Shown piece by piece: positions 8,039-17,122 of a stretch of 37,288 bases of DNA; positions within the stretch are counted from its first letter, which is position 1; each line of letters opens with the position of its first letter. The notes under the pieces were generated by a model. That model was not told where the DNA came from, searched no databases, and saw nothing but the letters and a program-made list of their open reading frames with translations. The stretch comes from Shewanella hafniensis (GTDB lineage: Bacteria; Pseudomonadota; Gammaproteobacteria; Enterobacterales; Shewanellaceae). The translations under genes and the position numbers were made by a program. The stretch spans positions 1-37,288 of the forward strand of contig NZ_BPFD01000048.1 in the NCBI RefSeq assembly GCF_019655335.1, written 5' to 3'.

Positions 8039-8055
8039 CTTATCTCGCTAATTGA

Positions 8056-8550
8056 TTAAATCTGAGTCAGTTCGGCCCATTCTTCATCGGATAATAACTT
8101 GTCAAGATCGACTAAGATCAGTAACTCATTATCGCGATTACTCACACCTTGAATAAATTTAGCACTCTCTTCCGTTCCAACATTAGGCGCATTGTCGATT
8201 TCAGAGCGGCGTAAATAAACCACTTCTGCAACACTATCAACTAAGATGCCAATGACTTGCTTTTCAGCTTCAATGATAACGATTCGAGTTGAGTCATCAA
8301 CTTCGGCAGACTGCAATCCAAAACGTGAGCGAGTATCAATAACTGTGACAACGTTACCACGTAAGTTAATGATGCCTAATACGTAATAAGGTGCACCGGG
8401 AACGGGGGCGATTTCAGTGTAACGCAATACTTCCTGCACTTGCATTACATTGATACCGTAAGTTTCATGGTCTAACTTAAAGGTAACCCATTGTAATACT
8501 GCATCATCTTTACTTGCAGCGACTGCTGCTACATTTCTTGTATCTTTCAT
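8056..8550 (-). CDS. cheW: Chemotaxis coupling protein CheW
   Basis: A 164-residue single-domain CheW that links methyl-accepting chemoreceptors to CheA in the polar array. The CheW fold is visible in LQWVTFKLDHETYGINVMQVQEVLRY, PGAPYYVLGIINLRGNVVTVIDTRSRFGL and VDSVAEVVYLRRSEID. The conserved NLRG turn for receptor/CheA contact is intact. I chose ATG 8550 because TTGAGGTAAAC precedes it with good spacing. An upstream in-frame TTG would start inside that site. The parP stop lies seven bases upstream, so coupling is likely. It is the last gene of the che block before a terminator. Confidence 0.95.
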   Translation of the reverse strand: MKDTRNVAAVAASKDDAVLQWVTFKLDHETYGINVMQVQEVLRYTEIAPVPGAPYYVLGIINLRGNVVTVIDTRSRFGLQSAEVDDSTRIVIIEAEKQVIGILVDSVAEVVYLRRSEIDNAPNVGTEESAKFIQGVSNRDNELLILVDLDKLLSDEEWAELTQI

Positions 8551-8557
8551 GTTTACC

Positions 8558-9565
8558 TCAACCAATTGAGTCCTGACAACCTAAACCCGCATTAAGCATT
8601 TCAACTAAGGCTTGTACGTGCAAAATGCCACACATCTGCTCTTTCACTACACCCGCTAACCAAGGGCGTTTACCCGCTTGACTACGCCAGTTGACTTGCG
8701 ATTTATTAATTTTTACCGCATTGACCAAGGACTCACAAGTTAATCCCCAGTTACTGCCTTCTAGTAGTACAAGATATTGATAATTTACCGATTGCGCCAG
8801 TTTCTCTGAATATTTTTCTGGCATAACCCACGCACAAGTGTCGACAATATTTAATTGCTCTTCCCTATGCGTTTGTACACCGAGAAACCATGCGGGTCTG
8901 CCAAAGATATGGTTTATCCGCTCAATTTTAACTATTCCGCCTAAACTGACCAAAGGCACAGCCAATGTAAGCCCTGCTACTTTAAAGAATAGTACCTGAA
9001 ACTCATCATCGAGCACTTCTTGCAAATCTTTTGTCACACTAGGAGGCGTAATACCGACTTGTGTTTCTGGCACAACCACTGGCTCAACGACTTCTTCAGC
9101 AATTATTTCATCAATAACTGGCTCTTCAACAACAGGTCGTGCTTGTGGTACTTCTACCACGGGTTGAACATCAACAGTCGGCGTAACTTCGACAAAAGAT
9201 GGTGTCGGTTCTACTGTTTTAGTCTTAAGTACAGGCGCCAGCAATTTTTCTAGCGCTTGCTTATCCACTTGAGAAGCAATCTTACTTACAGGTGCAACAA
9301 ACTCATGTTGTCTTGGCGTGGCTTTTGGTTGTACCTGTACCGTTGACGCTATCGCCCTCTCATGAGCTTGTGATACAGCCGTACGACCATTTTCAGCCAA
9401 GATGGCTGCATCAAGTAATGCTGCCTCCGTTTGATTAGTGGCAACATTTTGATTTGAGTCAGCTTTTACTATGCTTTGAGGAGAAACCGCCTGACTTGGA
9501 GCGTCGTCTTCCTGCAGCAATAATGCGAAAAAATCAAAAACAGTTTCATCAACCGATTTTGACAT
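8558..9565 (-). CDS. parP: ParP-type CheW-domain protein for polar chemosensory arrays
   Basis: This 335-residue protein has a variable Val/Pro/Glu-rich region (about 1-180) and a C-terminal CheW-like domain (from DDEFQVLFFKVAGLTLAVPLVSLGGIVKIERI to the end, with PAWFLGVQTHREEQLNIVDTCAWV). The domain departs from normal CheW: the NLRG loop is replaced by VQTHREEQ. In Vibrio, ParP interacts with ParC and CheA, protects the array at the pole and helps pass it to daughter cells. Its place between the ParA-like parC and cheW is the conserved context. I chose ATG 9565 because GGGAG lies upstream. This start overlaps the parC end by 17 bases. Function in this organism is inferred from synteny and domain order. 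Confidence 0.85.
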   Translation of the reverse strand: MSKSVDETVFDFFALLLQEDDAPSQAVSPQSIVKADSNQNVATNQTEAALLDAAILAENGRTAVSQAHERAIASTVQVQPKATPRQHEFVAPVSKIASQVDKQALEKLLAPVLKTKTVEPTPSFVEVTPTVDVQPVVEVPQARPVVEEPVIDEIIAEEVVEPVVVPETQVGITPPSVTKDLQEVLDDEFQVLFFKVAGLTLAVPLVSLGGIVKIERINHIFGRPAWFLGVQTHREEQLNIVDTCAWVMPEKYSEKLAQSVNYQYLVLLEGSNWGLTCESLVNAVKINKSQVNWRSQAGKRPWLAGVVKEQMCGILHVQALVEMLNAGLGCQDSIG

Positions 9566-10340
9566 GGCCAAACTCCCCAACTAATAAAAAATCTAATAAT
9601 CTTTCATAGGCTTTTACACCACGACATCCACTCGCATAATGCGATGCAGGTAAATGTGCCAAACTGGCATCTCTAAACTTAGTATCGACTGGAATCACGT
9701 CCTTCCATAGGGTTTCAGTGTATTCTGTGCCCAGCACTTGCAAAGCAGCGGGTGATGCCTTAGTACGTTTATCGTACATGGTTGGCACGACAGTATAGCT
9801 GTAACGCGTCTTTTTAGACCGCCCCATCAACTCCATCGTTTTTATCATCCGCTCTAGCCCTTTAATGGCAAGAAACTCTGTCTGCACGGGAATAATAATA
9901 TGCTGACTTGCCGCAAGGGCATTGACCATTAAAACACCAAGTACGGGTGGGCAATCAACGATAGCCACATCATATTCATCAGCAACTAGCGCTAATAAAT
10001 TACGTAAAACTAGCCCCATCCCCTCTTGATGACCTAAGGCTCTGTCTAATGTTGCCAATGCCATAGTGGCCGGCAACAAGTCGAGACCATCGACTAAGGT
10101 TGGTACGACATGGGATAAAACGAGTTCTTTAGAGAGGCTTTTATGGGCTAGAAACACATCAAATAAAGAGCCAGGAACCTCTTCAGAATCAATGCCTAAA
10201 TAATAACCTAGCGAAGCGTGTGGATCGGTGTCAATCATAAGTACACGCTTGCCACGCTTAGCTAAGGTTCCCGCTAAACTCGCAACCGTCGTGGTTTTGC
10301 CTACACCACCTTTTTGATTCGCTATGGTCCAGACTTTCAA
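9549..10340 (-). CDS. parC: ParC: ParA/Soj-like ATPase for polar localisation of chemotaxis arrays
   Basis: 263 residues of the ParA/MinD ATPase family. It has the deviant Walker A (NQKGGVGKTTTVASLAG, residues 8-24), a Walker A' (VLMIDTDPHASLGYYLG) and Walker B (VAIVDCPPVLGVLMVNAL). In Vibrio this orphan ParA (called ParC, not topoisomerase IV ParC) recruits chemoreceptor arrays to the old pole through ParP. There is no parB nearby, so a chromosome-partition role is unlikely. The start is TTG at 10340, with GGGGGTCACTTC just upstream. No ATG lies between it and the Walker A motif, so the rare start codon seems real. It lies 66 bases after the unknown membrane protein gene. Confidence 0.88.
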   Translation of the reverse strand: MKVWTIANQKGGVGKTTTVASLAGTLAKRGKRVLMIDTDPHASLGYYLGIDSEEVPGSLFDVFLAHKSLSKELVLSHVVPTLVDGLDLLPATMALATLDRALGHQEGMGLVLRNLLALVADEYDVAIVDCPPVLGVLMVNALAASQHIIIPVQTEFLAIKGLERMIKTMELMGRSKKTRYSYTVVPTMYDKRTKASPAALQVLGTEYTETLWKDVIPVDTKFRDASLAHLPASHYASGCRGVKAYERLLDFLLVGEFGHVKIG

Positions 10341-10406
10341 GAAGTGACCCCCACATAAATTGATTCAATGCTAATAAATGAGAATATTTAACACGCATTC
10401 CAAAGG

Positions 10407-10949
10407 TTATTGCTCTTCTCTCGTCGTAACTCGGATACCACCATTGGGTAAACTAATCACTTTAACTCCATCGGCATTTTCAGAAATCACTACAGGTAGC
10501 ATCTGTGCTTTATTCGATTCAATTGGCGAAGTAGCAGCCTTAACTTCTGCTTCTGGCGTCTGCAGCAGTGTCGGAACTAAAGGTTGCTGATTAGCCTTAT
10601 CCTTCGCCGTATCCATCGCTGCACTTTGCTTACCCAGCAAAGGTGGGACACTAATCTGCGTAGATTCTGGACCTATCGCAACAGCCTTTTGCTCACCAGG
10701 AGCTGCCAATTGCAGCATAGCTTTAGTCTGATCAGGATGAGACGCTAACCAAGTTGCAATAGCCTCAGCTTGCTCATCAGGGACCATTAACAGCACCTGA
10801 GTCGATTCCAAACGTTTTATGTCTTCTCGCAACAAACTATTTTTGTGCCGATAATCGAGGCTCAAGGCGCCAAGACACAAAATGGCAATAGCCATCAGCA
10901 AGATGATGAGCACACTATTTGTGCTCATCGGATTTTGGCTCTTAGACAC
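10407..10949 (-). CDS. Unrecognised single-span membrane protein in the chemotaxis operon
   Basis: 180 residues. I do not recognise the family. An N-terminal transmembrane helix ([21 protein letters not shown], residues about 11-31) is followed by a short charged helix ([20 protein letters not shown]). Next comes a region with [26 protein letters not shown], then a Pro/Ala/Gln-rich linker and a conserved-looking tail ([28 protein letters not shown]) that could form a small beta structure. The GTG start overlaps the cheB stop by 8 bases, so it is co-translated with cheB. An ATG seven codons on is an alternative start. In Pseudomonas, motC/motD occupy a similar place, and this gene is not a motor protein. 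It is clearly part of the operon, but its role is unknown. Confidence 0.8.
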   Translation of the reverse strand: MSKSQNPMSTNSVLIILLMAIAILCLGALSLDYRHKNSLLREDIKRLESTQVLLMVPDEQAEAIATWLASHPDQTKAMLQLAAPGEQKAVAIGPESTQISVPPLLGKQSAAMDTAKDKANQQPLVPTLLQTPEAEVKAATSPIESNKAQMLPVVISENADGVKVISLPNGGIRVTTREEQ

Positions 10950-12069
10950 GAACAGACTCTTTTAAAATGCATTCAGCCATGTTGTCTAAGGCAATCGACT
11001 GAGTTGCAATACCCGCGCTGGCAACAGCCTGAGGCATACCATAAACCACACAACTGGCTTCATCCTGTGCCCAAATGGTCGCACCGACCGCTTTCAACAT
11101 ACGGGCACCTTCTCTGCCATCCGCGCCCATACCAGTTAACACAACGGCAAGTACGTCACCGCTAAAGGCTTTAGAGGCAGAAGCAAAGGTGATATCAACA
11201 CAAGGCTTATAGTTCATGTCCGCACTACCAGCGATGACCTTTAATCGACCACTACCTCCAGTACGTTCAACCATCATTTGCATACCGCCAGGCGCTAAAT
11301 ATGCACAACCCGGTTTAAGAAGATCGCCATTAGCGGCCTCTTTTACTTCAATCTTACATAAGCCATTCAAACGACTTGCAAATGCTGGCGTAAAAGCTGC
11401 TGGCATATGCTGAATTAATAAAATCGGATGCGGATAGTTTGCCGGAAATTGGGTAAGAATTTTTTGCAAGGCAACTGGACCACCGGTAGATGTGCCGATC
11501 AGCAGTATTTTATACTGCTTACCACTTGCACGAATCGACGCTGCTGTTGAGGTCCTGACAGGAGCAGTGGCAGGAGTATGCGACGCTATACTCGTTGTCC
11601 CTAAAATGCTACTTGTTGGGCGCACGCTAGGTGTTGAAGAGACGACAGGACGTGCAATTGGACGAAACATTCTGCGGCGTCCCAATGCCTTCACTCTCTG
11701 CTGCAACAATAAAATAGCATCATCTTTATTGGTAGCAATGTCTTCAAAACGTTTAGGTAGAAAATCTAACGCACCAGCATCTAAAGCGTCTAACGTCGCT
11801 TTAGCGCCATCATGGGTTAAAGAAGAAAACATCAAGATCGGAGTCGGACATTTAGCCATGATTTCACGGACGGCAGTAATACCATCCATCACGGGCATCT
11901 CAATATCCATAGTGATAACTTGAGGATTAAGCTCAGCAGCCATCTTCACCGCTTCGGCCCCATTTGAGGCCGTCGCGATAACTTCCAGTTCAGGATCTTG
12001 ATTGACTATTTCACTAACACGTCGTCTGAAAAAACTTGAGTCATCAACGACTAATACTTTAATGGCCAT
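10942..12069 (-). CDS. cheB: Chemotaxis response regulator protein-glutamate methylesterase CheB
   Basis: 375 residues. The N-terminal receiver domain has phospho-acceptor D55 (ITMDIEMP). A long Ser/Thr/Pro/Ala linker (about 138-182) leads to the C-terminal methylesterase domain with catalytic S194 (IGTSTGGP), H221 (LIQHMP) and D317 (TGMGADG). It demethylates and deamidates chemoreceptor glutamyl residues to set adaptation, and is activated by phosphotransfer from CheA. All catalytic residues are present. It lies 20 bases after cheA, and its stop overlaps the start of the unknown membrane protein gene. No CheR gene is in the window. The linker is longer than in enterobacterial CheB (349 residues total). 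Confidence 0.96.
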   Translation of the reverse strand: MAIKVLVVDDSSFFRRRVSEIVNQDPELEVIATASNGAEAVKMAAELNPQVITMDIEMPVMDGITAVREIMAKCPTPILMFSSLTHDGAKATLDALDAGALDFLPKRFEDIATNKDDAILLLQQRVKALGRRRMFRPIARPVVSSTPSVRPTSSILGTTSIASHTPATAPVRTSTAASIRASGKQYKILLIGTSTGGPVALQKILTQFPANYPHPILLIQHMPAAFTPAFASRLNGLCKIEVKEAANGDLLKPGCAYLAPGGMQMMVERTGGSGRLKVIAGSADMNYKPCVDITFASASKAFSGDVLAVVLTGMGADGREGARMLKAVGATIWAQDEASCVVYGMPQAVASAGIATQSIALDNMAECILKESVRV

Positions 12070-12089
12070 TCCATTCCTTAGCTTGGAAA

Positions 12090-14333
12090 CTAATTCTTAC
12101 TTTTCGCATAATGCTTTAACAATCCAGGGACATCTAAGATCAGTGCGATACCACCATCCGATGTAATAGTCGCACCAGCCATCCCAGGAGTGCCGTGTAA
12201 CATAGCGCCAAGGGGTTTAATCACCACCTCTTCTTGTCCTATTAGGGCATCAACCACAAAACCAATTTGCATCATGCCTAATTGTACAATCACCACATGA
12301 CCATGCTTTTTATCGCCATGTTTAAAGGTGGTTTTATTTCTATGCAGCCAATGCTCCAAATAGAACAAAGGCACAGCCTTGTTACGCACTATGACGGTGA
12401 GTTGTCCATCGACGATATTGGTCTTAGTAAGATCGAGATGAAATATCTCGTTCACGCTAGACAGAGGTAATGCAAACACTTGTTTAGCGACATCAACCAT
12501 TAAGGTTGGCATAATCGCCAGCGTTAACGGTACTTTAATCTCAAGTATCGTGCCCTTACCTTTCATAGAATCAATATGCACTGTGCCGTTAAGCTGAGTG
12601 ATACGGGTTTTTACCACGTCCATCCCAACGCCACGACCAGAAATATCTGAAATCTCGACCTTAGTCGAAAAACCGGGCGCAAAAATCAAATTATACGCTT
12701 CGCTGTCAGTCATTCGCGAAGCTGAATCTTCATCAAGCACACCACGCGTTATCGCGATCTTTTTCAGTTTTTCAGGGTCCATACCTGCGCCATCGTCTTC
12801 GATTTTTAGCAGTATATGGTCACCTTCCTGACTTGCAGATAAGGTAATCGTACCCGTTCTCGGCTTGCCATTGGCTTCACGCTCGTTTGGCATTTCAATA
12901 CCGTGATCCACCGAGTTACGCACTAAGTGGACGAGTGGATCAGCAAGCGCTTCAACTAAGTTTTTATCTAGGTCGGTTTCTTCACCGACCATGATCAAAT
13001 CAATTTCTTTATTGAGCGTACGCGCAAGATCACGTACTACCCGAGGGAAACGACCAAACACTTTCTTGATCGGTTGCATACGGGTTTTCATCACCGCGCC
13101 TTGCAAATCGGCAGTCACGAGATCTAAGTTCGCAAGGGCCTTAGACATTTCCTCATCGTCACGACTGATGCCTAAGCTCACTAATCGATTTCGCACTAAC
13201 ACTAACTCGCCCACCATATTCATGATTTGGTCGAGTCGTGCAGTATCAACACGTACTGTAGTTTCACCTTGAGGCACATTTGCTGAACTTGCTTTAGCTG
13301 GCGCTTTCTCTACAACCGCTATGTCCACTTTCGGTTTTGCGGCAACAACGGGGGCTGGAGCAGGCGCAGCAGCTTTATTAACTGGTACGGGAGTCGCAAC
13401 TTTAGGTGCTGCAGTCGAAGATGGCGTTACCGATACAGTAGGCGCTTTTACTTCTGCTTTTGCAGGGGCCGCACCTTTACCATGGAGTTCATCGAGTAAT
13501 CTTTCAAACTCGTCATCGGTAATTTCATCGGCATCCACTATCGGTTGAGGCGTGGGAGCCGCAGCGACCTTTGGTTTAGCCGGCACTTCTGCCTCAGCTT
13601 TAAACTTGCCTGAACCATGCAGCTCATCAAGCAATGCCTCAAACTCATCATCAGTGATGTCATCACCCGATGCTGAAGGCGCTTTAACTGGCGCAGCTGG
13701 CTTAGCGACCACAGGTTCAGACGTCACAGCGGTAGCAGCCGCAGGGCCTTTTCCTGAGCCATGAAGCGCATCTAACAAAGCTTCAAATTCAGCATCATTG
13801 ATATCATCAATACTTGAAGATGAGCTATTACTTATCTCTGCGGGAATGTCTTGTGGGACGGGAGTTTCAACAATGGCTTCAACGACAGGCTCTGGTTCGA
13901 CAACGTCTACCACTTCTGCAGACGCAACTTCAGATGGCAATGGCGCACCTGAACTCAGCATTTTAAGTCTAGACAACAGGCCTGACTCAGCGGGATCTTG
14001 TTGTTCACCCTGCTGCGTTTGAGCAAACATGGTATTAATAGCATCAACAGCCTGCAAAATAATATCCATCAGCTCTGCGTTTACGCTGCGTTTGCCTGTG
14101 CGCAATAGATCGAAGGTATTTTCAGCCTCATGACACACATCGACCATGGGAGTTAAGCTAAGAAAGCCTGCGCCACCTTTAACGGTATGAAACCCTCGGA
14201 AAATGGCGTTTAGCAAGTTTGTGTCATCAGGATTATTTTCAAGCGCAACGAGTTGCTCTTGCAGAAGCTCTAAAATTTCACCGGCTTCGATTAAAAAGTC
14301 CTGGAGTATCTCTTCATCTACATCAAAGGCCAT
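12090..14333 (-). CDS. cheA: Chemotaxis histidine kinase CheA with three linker repeats in place of P2
   Basis: 747 residues. P1 (Hpt) at about 1-105 has the phosphorylated His at H49 ([11 protein letters not shown]). P3 dimerisation starts near 357 ([22 protein letters not shown]). The P4 kinase has the N box [13 protein letters not shown]1 DDGAGMD and G2 [10 protein letters not shown]5 is the CheW-like C-terminus ([22 protein letters not shown]). Between P1 and P3 lies about 220 residues of Ala/Pro/Val-rich linker without a recognisable globular P2. It carries three copies of an acidic motif of the form D-x-E-F-E-x-L-L-D-x-L-H-G (residues 175-195, 224-243, 269-287). I chose ATG 14333, with GGGAG upstream. 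An in-frame TTG just before it was rejected. It lies 15 bases after cheZ and phosphorylates CheY and CheB. Confidence 0.96.
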   Translation of the reverse strand: MAFDVDEEILQDFLIEAGEILELLQEQLVALENNPDDTNLLNAIFRGFHTVKGGAGFLSLTPMVDVCHEAENTFDLLRTGKRSVNAELMDIILQAVDAINTMFAQTQQGEQQDPAESGLLSRLKMLSSGAPLPSEVASAEVVDVVEPEPVVEAIVETPVPQDIPAEISNSSSSSIDDINDAEFEALLDALHGSGKGPAAATAVTSEPVVAKPAAPVKAPSASGDDITDDEFEALLDELHGSGKFKAEAEVPAKPKVAAAPTPQPIVDADEITDDEFERLLDELHGKGAAPAKAEVKAPTVSVTPSSTAAPKVATPVPVNKAAAPAPAPVVAAKPKVDIAVVEKAPAKASSANVPQGETTVRVDTARLDQIMNMVGELVLVRNRLVSLGISRDDEEMSKALANLDLVTADLQGAVMKTRMQPIKKVFGRFPRVVRDLARTLNKEIDLIMVGEETDLDKNLVEALADPLVHLVRNSVDHGIEMPNEREANGKPRTGTITLSASQEGDHILLKIEDDGAGMDPEKLKKIAITRGVLDEDSASRMTDSEAYNLIFAPGFSTKVEISDISGRGVGMDVVKTRITQLNGTVHIDSMKGKGTILEIKVPLTLAIMPTLMVDVAKQVFALPLSSVNEIFHLDLTKTNIVDGQLTVIVRNKAVPLFYLEHWLHRNKTTFKHGDKKHGHVVIVQLGMMQIGFVVDALIGQEEVVIKPLGAMLHGTPGMAGATITSDGGIALILDVPGLLKHYAKSKN
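13473..13811 (-). repeat. Three-copy peptide repeat within the CheA linker
   Basis: Three coding repeats at 13749-13811, 13605-13664 and 13473-13529 give residues 175-195, 224-243 and 269-287 of CheA. The core is [DI]-[ND]-D-[AD]-E-F-E-[AR]-L-L-D-[AE]-L-H-G-x-G, spaced by 45-50 residues of Ala/Pro/Val linker. The copies are conserved at protein level while the spacers diverge, which suggests selected binding motifs on a flexible tether. Confidence 0.9.
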
Positions 14334-14348
14334 CAAATTGACTCCCAG

Positions 14349-15086
14349 TTAGAAACCCAGACTCGATAGAAGATCATCCACTTCGTCTTGACCCGTTACT
14401 ACATCTTGACGAAGTTCGGCATTCATTATCGGCCCTTCCGCTTCAATATTATTTTTCTGAGCAATCTGACTTTCAATCATAGGCTGCTCACCAAATACCG
14501 TCAGCATAGAAACCAGATTACTTTCAACTTCCATTACCAGATCAATAACACGGCGTATCATTTGCCCTGTTAAGTCTTGAAAATCTTGCGCCATCAATAT
14601 TTGATTCAGCAATTCACGTAATCGAATCGAGTCGTCTGAACTACGGGACATAAGATCTTGGACATCATGACAAAGAACCTTGAATTCGCTCAGTGCTATC
14701 TCGCGTCGCATTAATTTATCCCAAGATGGCATGACTTTTTGAATATTAACCGTTACGGCATTGGCCAAAGGTAAACATTCTTCAACCGCATCCATGGTTT
14801 TATTTGCCGCTTGTTCAGTCATGTCAATAACGTAATTTAAACGTTGCTTGGCATCGGGAATTTCTGTATTGGCTAATTCAGAAAGACGATTATCAACTTG
14901 AAAATCCATCAGCGCACTATGAAGTTGCCGAGTTAATTTCCCTACCTCTTCGAATAATTCTCGTTGCAGTGGAGCTGCAAGCTCCCGAAATAAATCATCT
15001 GCCTGACTTTGCTCACCTGCACTTAATAATTCAACAAAGTGCTGAGCTTGCTCGAGCGTGATGAGCCCTGATGTTTGTGACTTCAT
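14349..15086 (-). CDS. cheZ: CheY-phosphate phosphatase CheZ
   Basis: 245 residues, mostly helical. The catalytic motif LMAQDFQDLTGQMIRRV contains D171 and Q175, equivalent to E. coli CheZ D143 and Q147, which dephosphorylate CheY-P. The extreme C-terminus (residues about 232-245, ending QDEVDDLLSSLGF) is the CheY-docking helix, nearly identical to that of E. coli. It is about 30 residues longer than enterobacterial CheZ, and the extra sequence lies mainly in the flexible region before the tail. It sits between cheY and cheA with gaps of 13 and 15 bases, the standard gammaproteobacterial polar order. Confidence 0.97.
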   Translation of the reverse strand: MKSQTSGLITLEQAQHFVELLSAGEQSQADDLFRELAAPLQRELFEEVGKLTRQLHSALMDFQVDNRLSELANTEIPDAKQRLNYVIDMTEQAANKTMDAVEECLPLANAVTVNIQKVMPSWDKLMRREIALSEFKVLCHDVQDLMSRSSDDSIRLRELLNQILMAQDFQDLTGQMIRRVIDLVMEVESNLVSMLTVFGEQPMIESQIAQKNNIEAEGPIMNAELRQDVVTGQDEVDDLLSSLGF

Positions 15087-15099
15087 AGCTCATCCTTGC

Positions 15100-15483
15100 T
15101 CAAGCGAGTCGTTCGAATATTTTATCTAACTTCTCTTTCAGCGTTGCAGCGGTAAAAGGCTTAACCACATATCCATTCACTCCCGCTTGAGCGGCAGCAA
15201 TAATCTGTTCACGTTTTGCTTCAGCAGTTACCATTAATACGGGTAAATGCTTTAGCGAATCATCTGCGCGAATTGCTTTTAACAGATCGATCCCTTGCAT
15301 GCCGGGCATATTCCAATCTGTAACAACAAAATCAAAATCCCCCTTTTGCAACATCGGCAGGGCTGTTGAGCCATCGTCTGCTTCTTGGGTGTTGTTAAAC
15401 CCCAAGTCTCGCAACAAGTTCTTGATGATACGCCTCATTGTCGAAAAATCGTCAACAATGAGAATCTTCATATTCTTGTCCAA
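15100..15483 (-). CDS. cheY: Chemotaxis response regulator CheY
   Basis: A 127-residue single receiver domain. The acidic pair is D11/D12 (IVDDFSTM), the phospho-acceptor is D56 ([16 protein letters not shown]), then T/A at VTAEAKRE and K108 (YVVKPFTA). CheY-P binds FliM and FliN to change motor rotation. The start is TTG at 15483, five bases after a strong GGAGG. The first in-frame ATG (15471) is 18-19 bases from that site, too far, and the [13 protein letters not shown]-terminus matches what I remember of Shewanella and Vibrio CheY. It lies 47 bases after fliA and 13 before cheZ. Confidence 0.96.
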   Translation of the reverse strand: MDKNMKILIVDDFSTMRRIIKNLLRDLGFNNTQEADDGSTALPMLQKGDFDFVVTDWNMPGMQGIDLLKAIRADDSLKHLPVLMVTAEAKREQIIAAAQAGVNGYVVKPFTAATLKEKLDKIFERLA

Positions 15484-15530
15484 GGTTTCCTCCGGTGAGC
15501 TGACATTCTGTGCTCGATTAATAATTATAC

Positions 15531-16244
15531 TTATGTCCAGTGCTTGAGTTTAGCTTTCAATCGCAACATTGCCTGACTTAATATCTGGCTAACCCGCGAT
15601 TCACTGACTTCAAGAATGGCGCCAATCTCTTTTAAATTCAATGCTTCATCGTAGTACAGGGATAACACTAATGCATCTCTTTCAGGCAATAATTTAATTG
15701 CCTCAACCAGCGCAGAATGAAATTGGTTCTCAGCTAATGCTTCAAATGAGTCATCATCGGACCGATCACTCACTGTAAGTATATCCTGAGATACGCCTAA
15801 GTCTTCTATCCCTATGATTTTTCCGACAGAAACATCGTTAAGAATATGATGGTACTCATCGAGCGTCATATCAAGTTTTTCTGCAATTTCTGTGTCGCGT
15901 GCATCACGGCCCAGTTCTTGCTCTAACTCATCAATAGCATGTGCAACCTTGCGGTTATTACGATGAACGGAACGAGGCACCCAATCACCACGGCGAATTT
16001 CATCTAACATCGCCCCTCGTATACGTATGCCGGCGAAGGTTTCAAATTTCGCACCCTTGCCACCATCAAACTTGGATGATGCTTCTAATAAACCCATCAT
16101 CCCAGCTTGGAGTAAATCATCTAGCTGCACTGAGGCAGGTAGTCTGGCGAGTAAATGATGCGCAATTCTTTTAACCAACGGAGCATACTGTTCAACGATC
16201 GACGATTTATTGTCTAAACAAGTATACGCAGCGGCTTTATTCAC
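15531..16244 (-). CDS. fliA: Flagellar sigma factor FliA (sigma-28)
   Basis: A 237-residue sigma-70-family factor that directs late flagellar genes such as flagellin. Region 2 is visible at [39 protein letters not shown] and [27 protein letters not shown]. Region 3 follows at [25 protein letters not shown]. Region 4 is [43 protein letters not shown]. The start is GTG 16244, overlapping the flhG stop by 8 bases with AGAGG correctly placed. Its position after flhAFG and before cheY is typical. No flgM gene is in the window. Confidence 0.97.
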   Translation of the reverse strand: MNKAAAYTCLDNKSSIVEQYAPLVKRIAHHLLARLPASVQLDDLLQAGMMGLLEASSKFDGGKGAKFETFAGIRIRGAMLDEIRRGDWVPRSVHRNNRKVAHAIDELEQELGRDARDTEIAEKLDMTLDEYHHILNDVSVGKIIGIEDLGVSQDILTVSDRSDDDSFEALAENQFHSALVEAIKLLPERDALVLSLYYDEALNLKEIGAILEVSESRVSQILSQAMLRLKAKLKHWT

Positions 16245-17118
16245 TCGTTTTTTCCTCTTGAAAATCTGGTCGCTGCACTAAACGCTCAACGAAAAACTCC
16301 AAATGCCCACCAGGTTGCTGCGGTACAGGCCAGCTCAGAATTTTATTTGCCAATCCTTGATACGCAATCGCCGCTGGTGATTTAGGATAAGCTTCAACTA
16401 CCAGTTTTTGCTTACGAACTGATTTACGTAAGTTTTCGTCAAATGGAATAGTTGCAACTAATTCAAGGGCGACATCTAAAAATCTGTCGGTCACTTTACT
16501 GAGTTTAGCAAATAATTCCATACCTTCGCGTAAACTACGCACCATATTGGCAACTATTTTAAAACGGAACACGCCATGCTCACGGCTGAGGATTTTTATC
16601 AGGGCGTAGGCATCAGTTATCGATGTGGGTTCATCACAAACAACGACCAGCACATCCTGCGATGCACGTGAGAAACTGAGCACCATATCTGAAATCCCAG
16701 CAGCAGTATCTACGACTAGAATATCAAACTGAGTCCGCATCTCACTGAAAGCGCGAATTAACCCTGCATGCTGCGCTGGGCTTAATTCCACCATACCTTG
16801 CGTGCCTGAAGTGGCCGGCACTATGCCAATTCCCTTAGGGCCGCGAACGATAATATCGTCAAGCTCTGCATCACCAGAGAGAACATGGGAGAGGTTACGC
16901 TCGGCACGAATACCCAGCATGACATCGACGTTTGCTAAGCCAAGGTCAGCATCAAGTACCAAGACACGCTTGCCTTTTTCGGCTAATGCCACAGCTGTAT
17001 TAATGGAAACGCTGGTTTTGCCAACGCCACCTTTACCACCTGTGACCGCGATTACTTTCACTTTTTCGTTATAGGGTTGATTCATCATACGTAAACCACT
17101 TGCTTGATCCAGGGTCAT
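16237..17118 (-). CDS. flhG: Flagellar number regulator FlhG (FleN/YlxH), MinD-type ATPase
   Basis: 293 residues with the N-terminal DQASGLR motif (residues 4-10), which in FlhG proteins stimulates the FlhF GTPase. It has a deviant Walker A (GGKGGVGKTSVSIN, from 27), VLVLDADLGLANVDVMLG, and Walker B (FDILVVDTAAGISDMVLSFS). FlhG limits the polar flagellum number, antagonises FlhF, and binds FliM/FliN and the FlrA-type activator in studied species. I chose ATG 17118 because it keeps DQASGLR near the N-terminus and leaves 4 bases after flhF. A GTG at 17136 would overlap flhF by 14 bases. The stop overlaps the fliA start. Confidence 0.95.
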   Translation of the reverse strand: MTLDQASGLRMMNQPYNEKVKVIAVTGGKGGVGKTSVSINTAVALAEKGKRVLVLDADLGLANVDVMLGIRAERNLSHVLSGDAELDDIIVRGPKGIGIVPATSGTQGMVELSPAQHAGLIRAFSEMRTQFDILVVDTAAGISDMVLSFSRASQDVLVVVCDEPTSITDAYALIKILSREHGVFRFKIVANMVRSLREGMELFAKLSKVTDRFLDVALELVATIPFDENLRKSVRKQKLVVEAYPKSPAAIAYQGLANKILSWPVPQQPGGHLEFFVERLVQRPDFQEEKTSE

Positions 17119-17122
17119 AAAT

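Noticed and set aside
13321..14022. Plus-strand Ala/Gly/Ser-rich frames opposite the CheA linker
   Set aside because: They are antisense shadows of the Ala/Pro-rich and repeat-containing linker, with no start signals.
15515..15546. Possible internal promoter before cheY (TATAAT on the minus strand at 15529-15524)
   Set aside because: No acceptable -35 box at 16-18 bases and no sigma-28 GCCGATAA element. AT-rich intergenic DNA gives such matches by chance.
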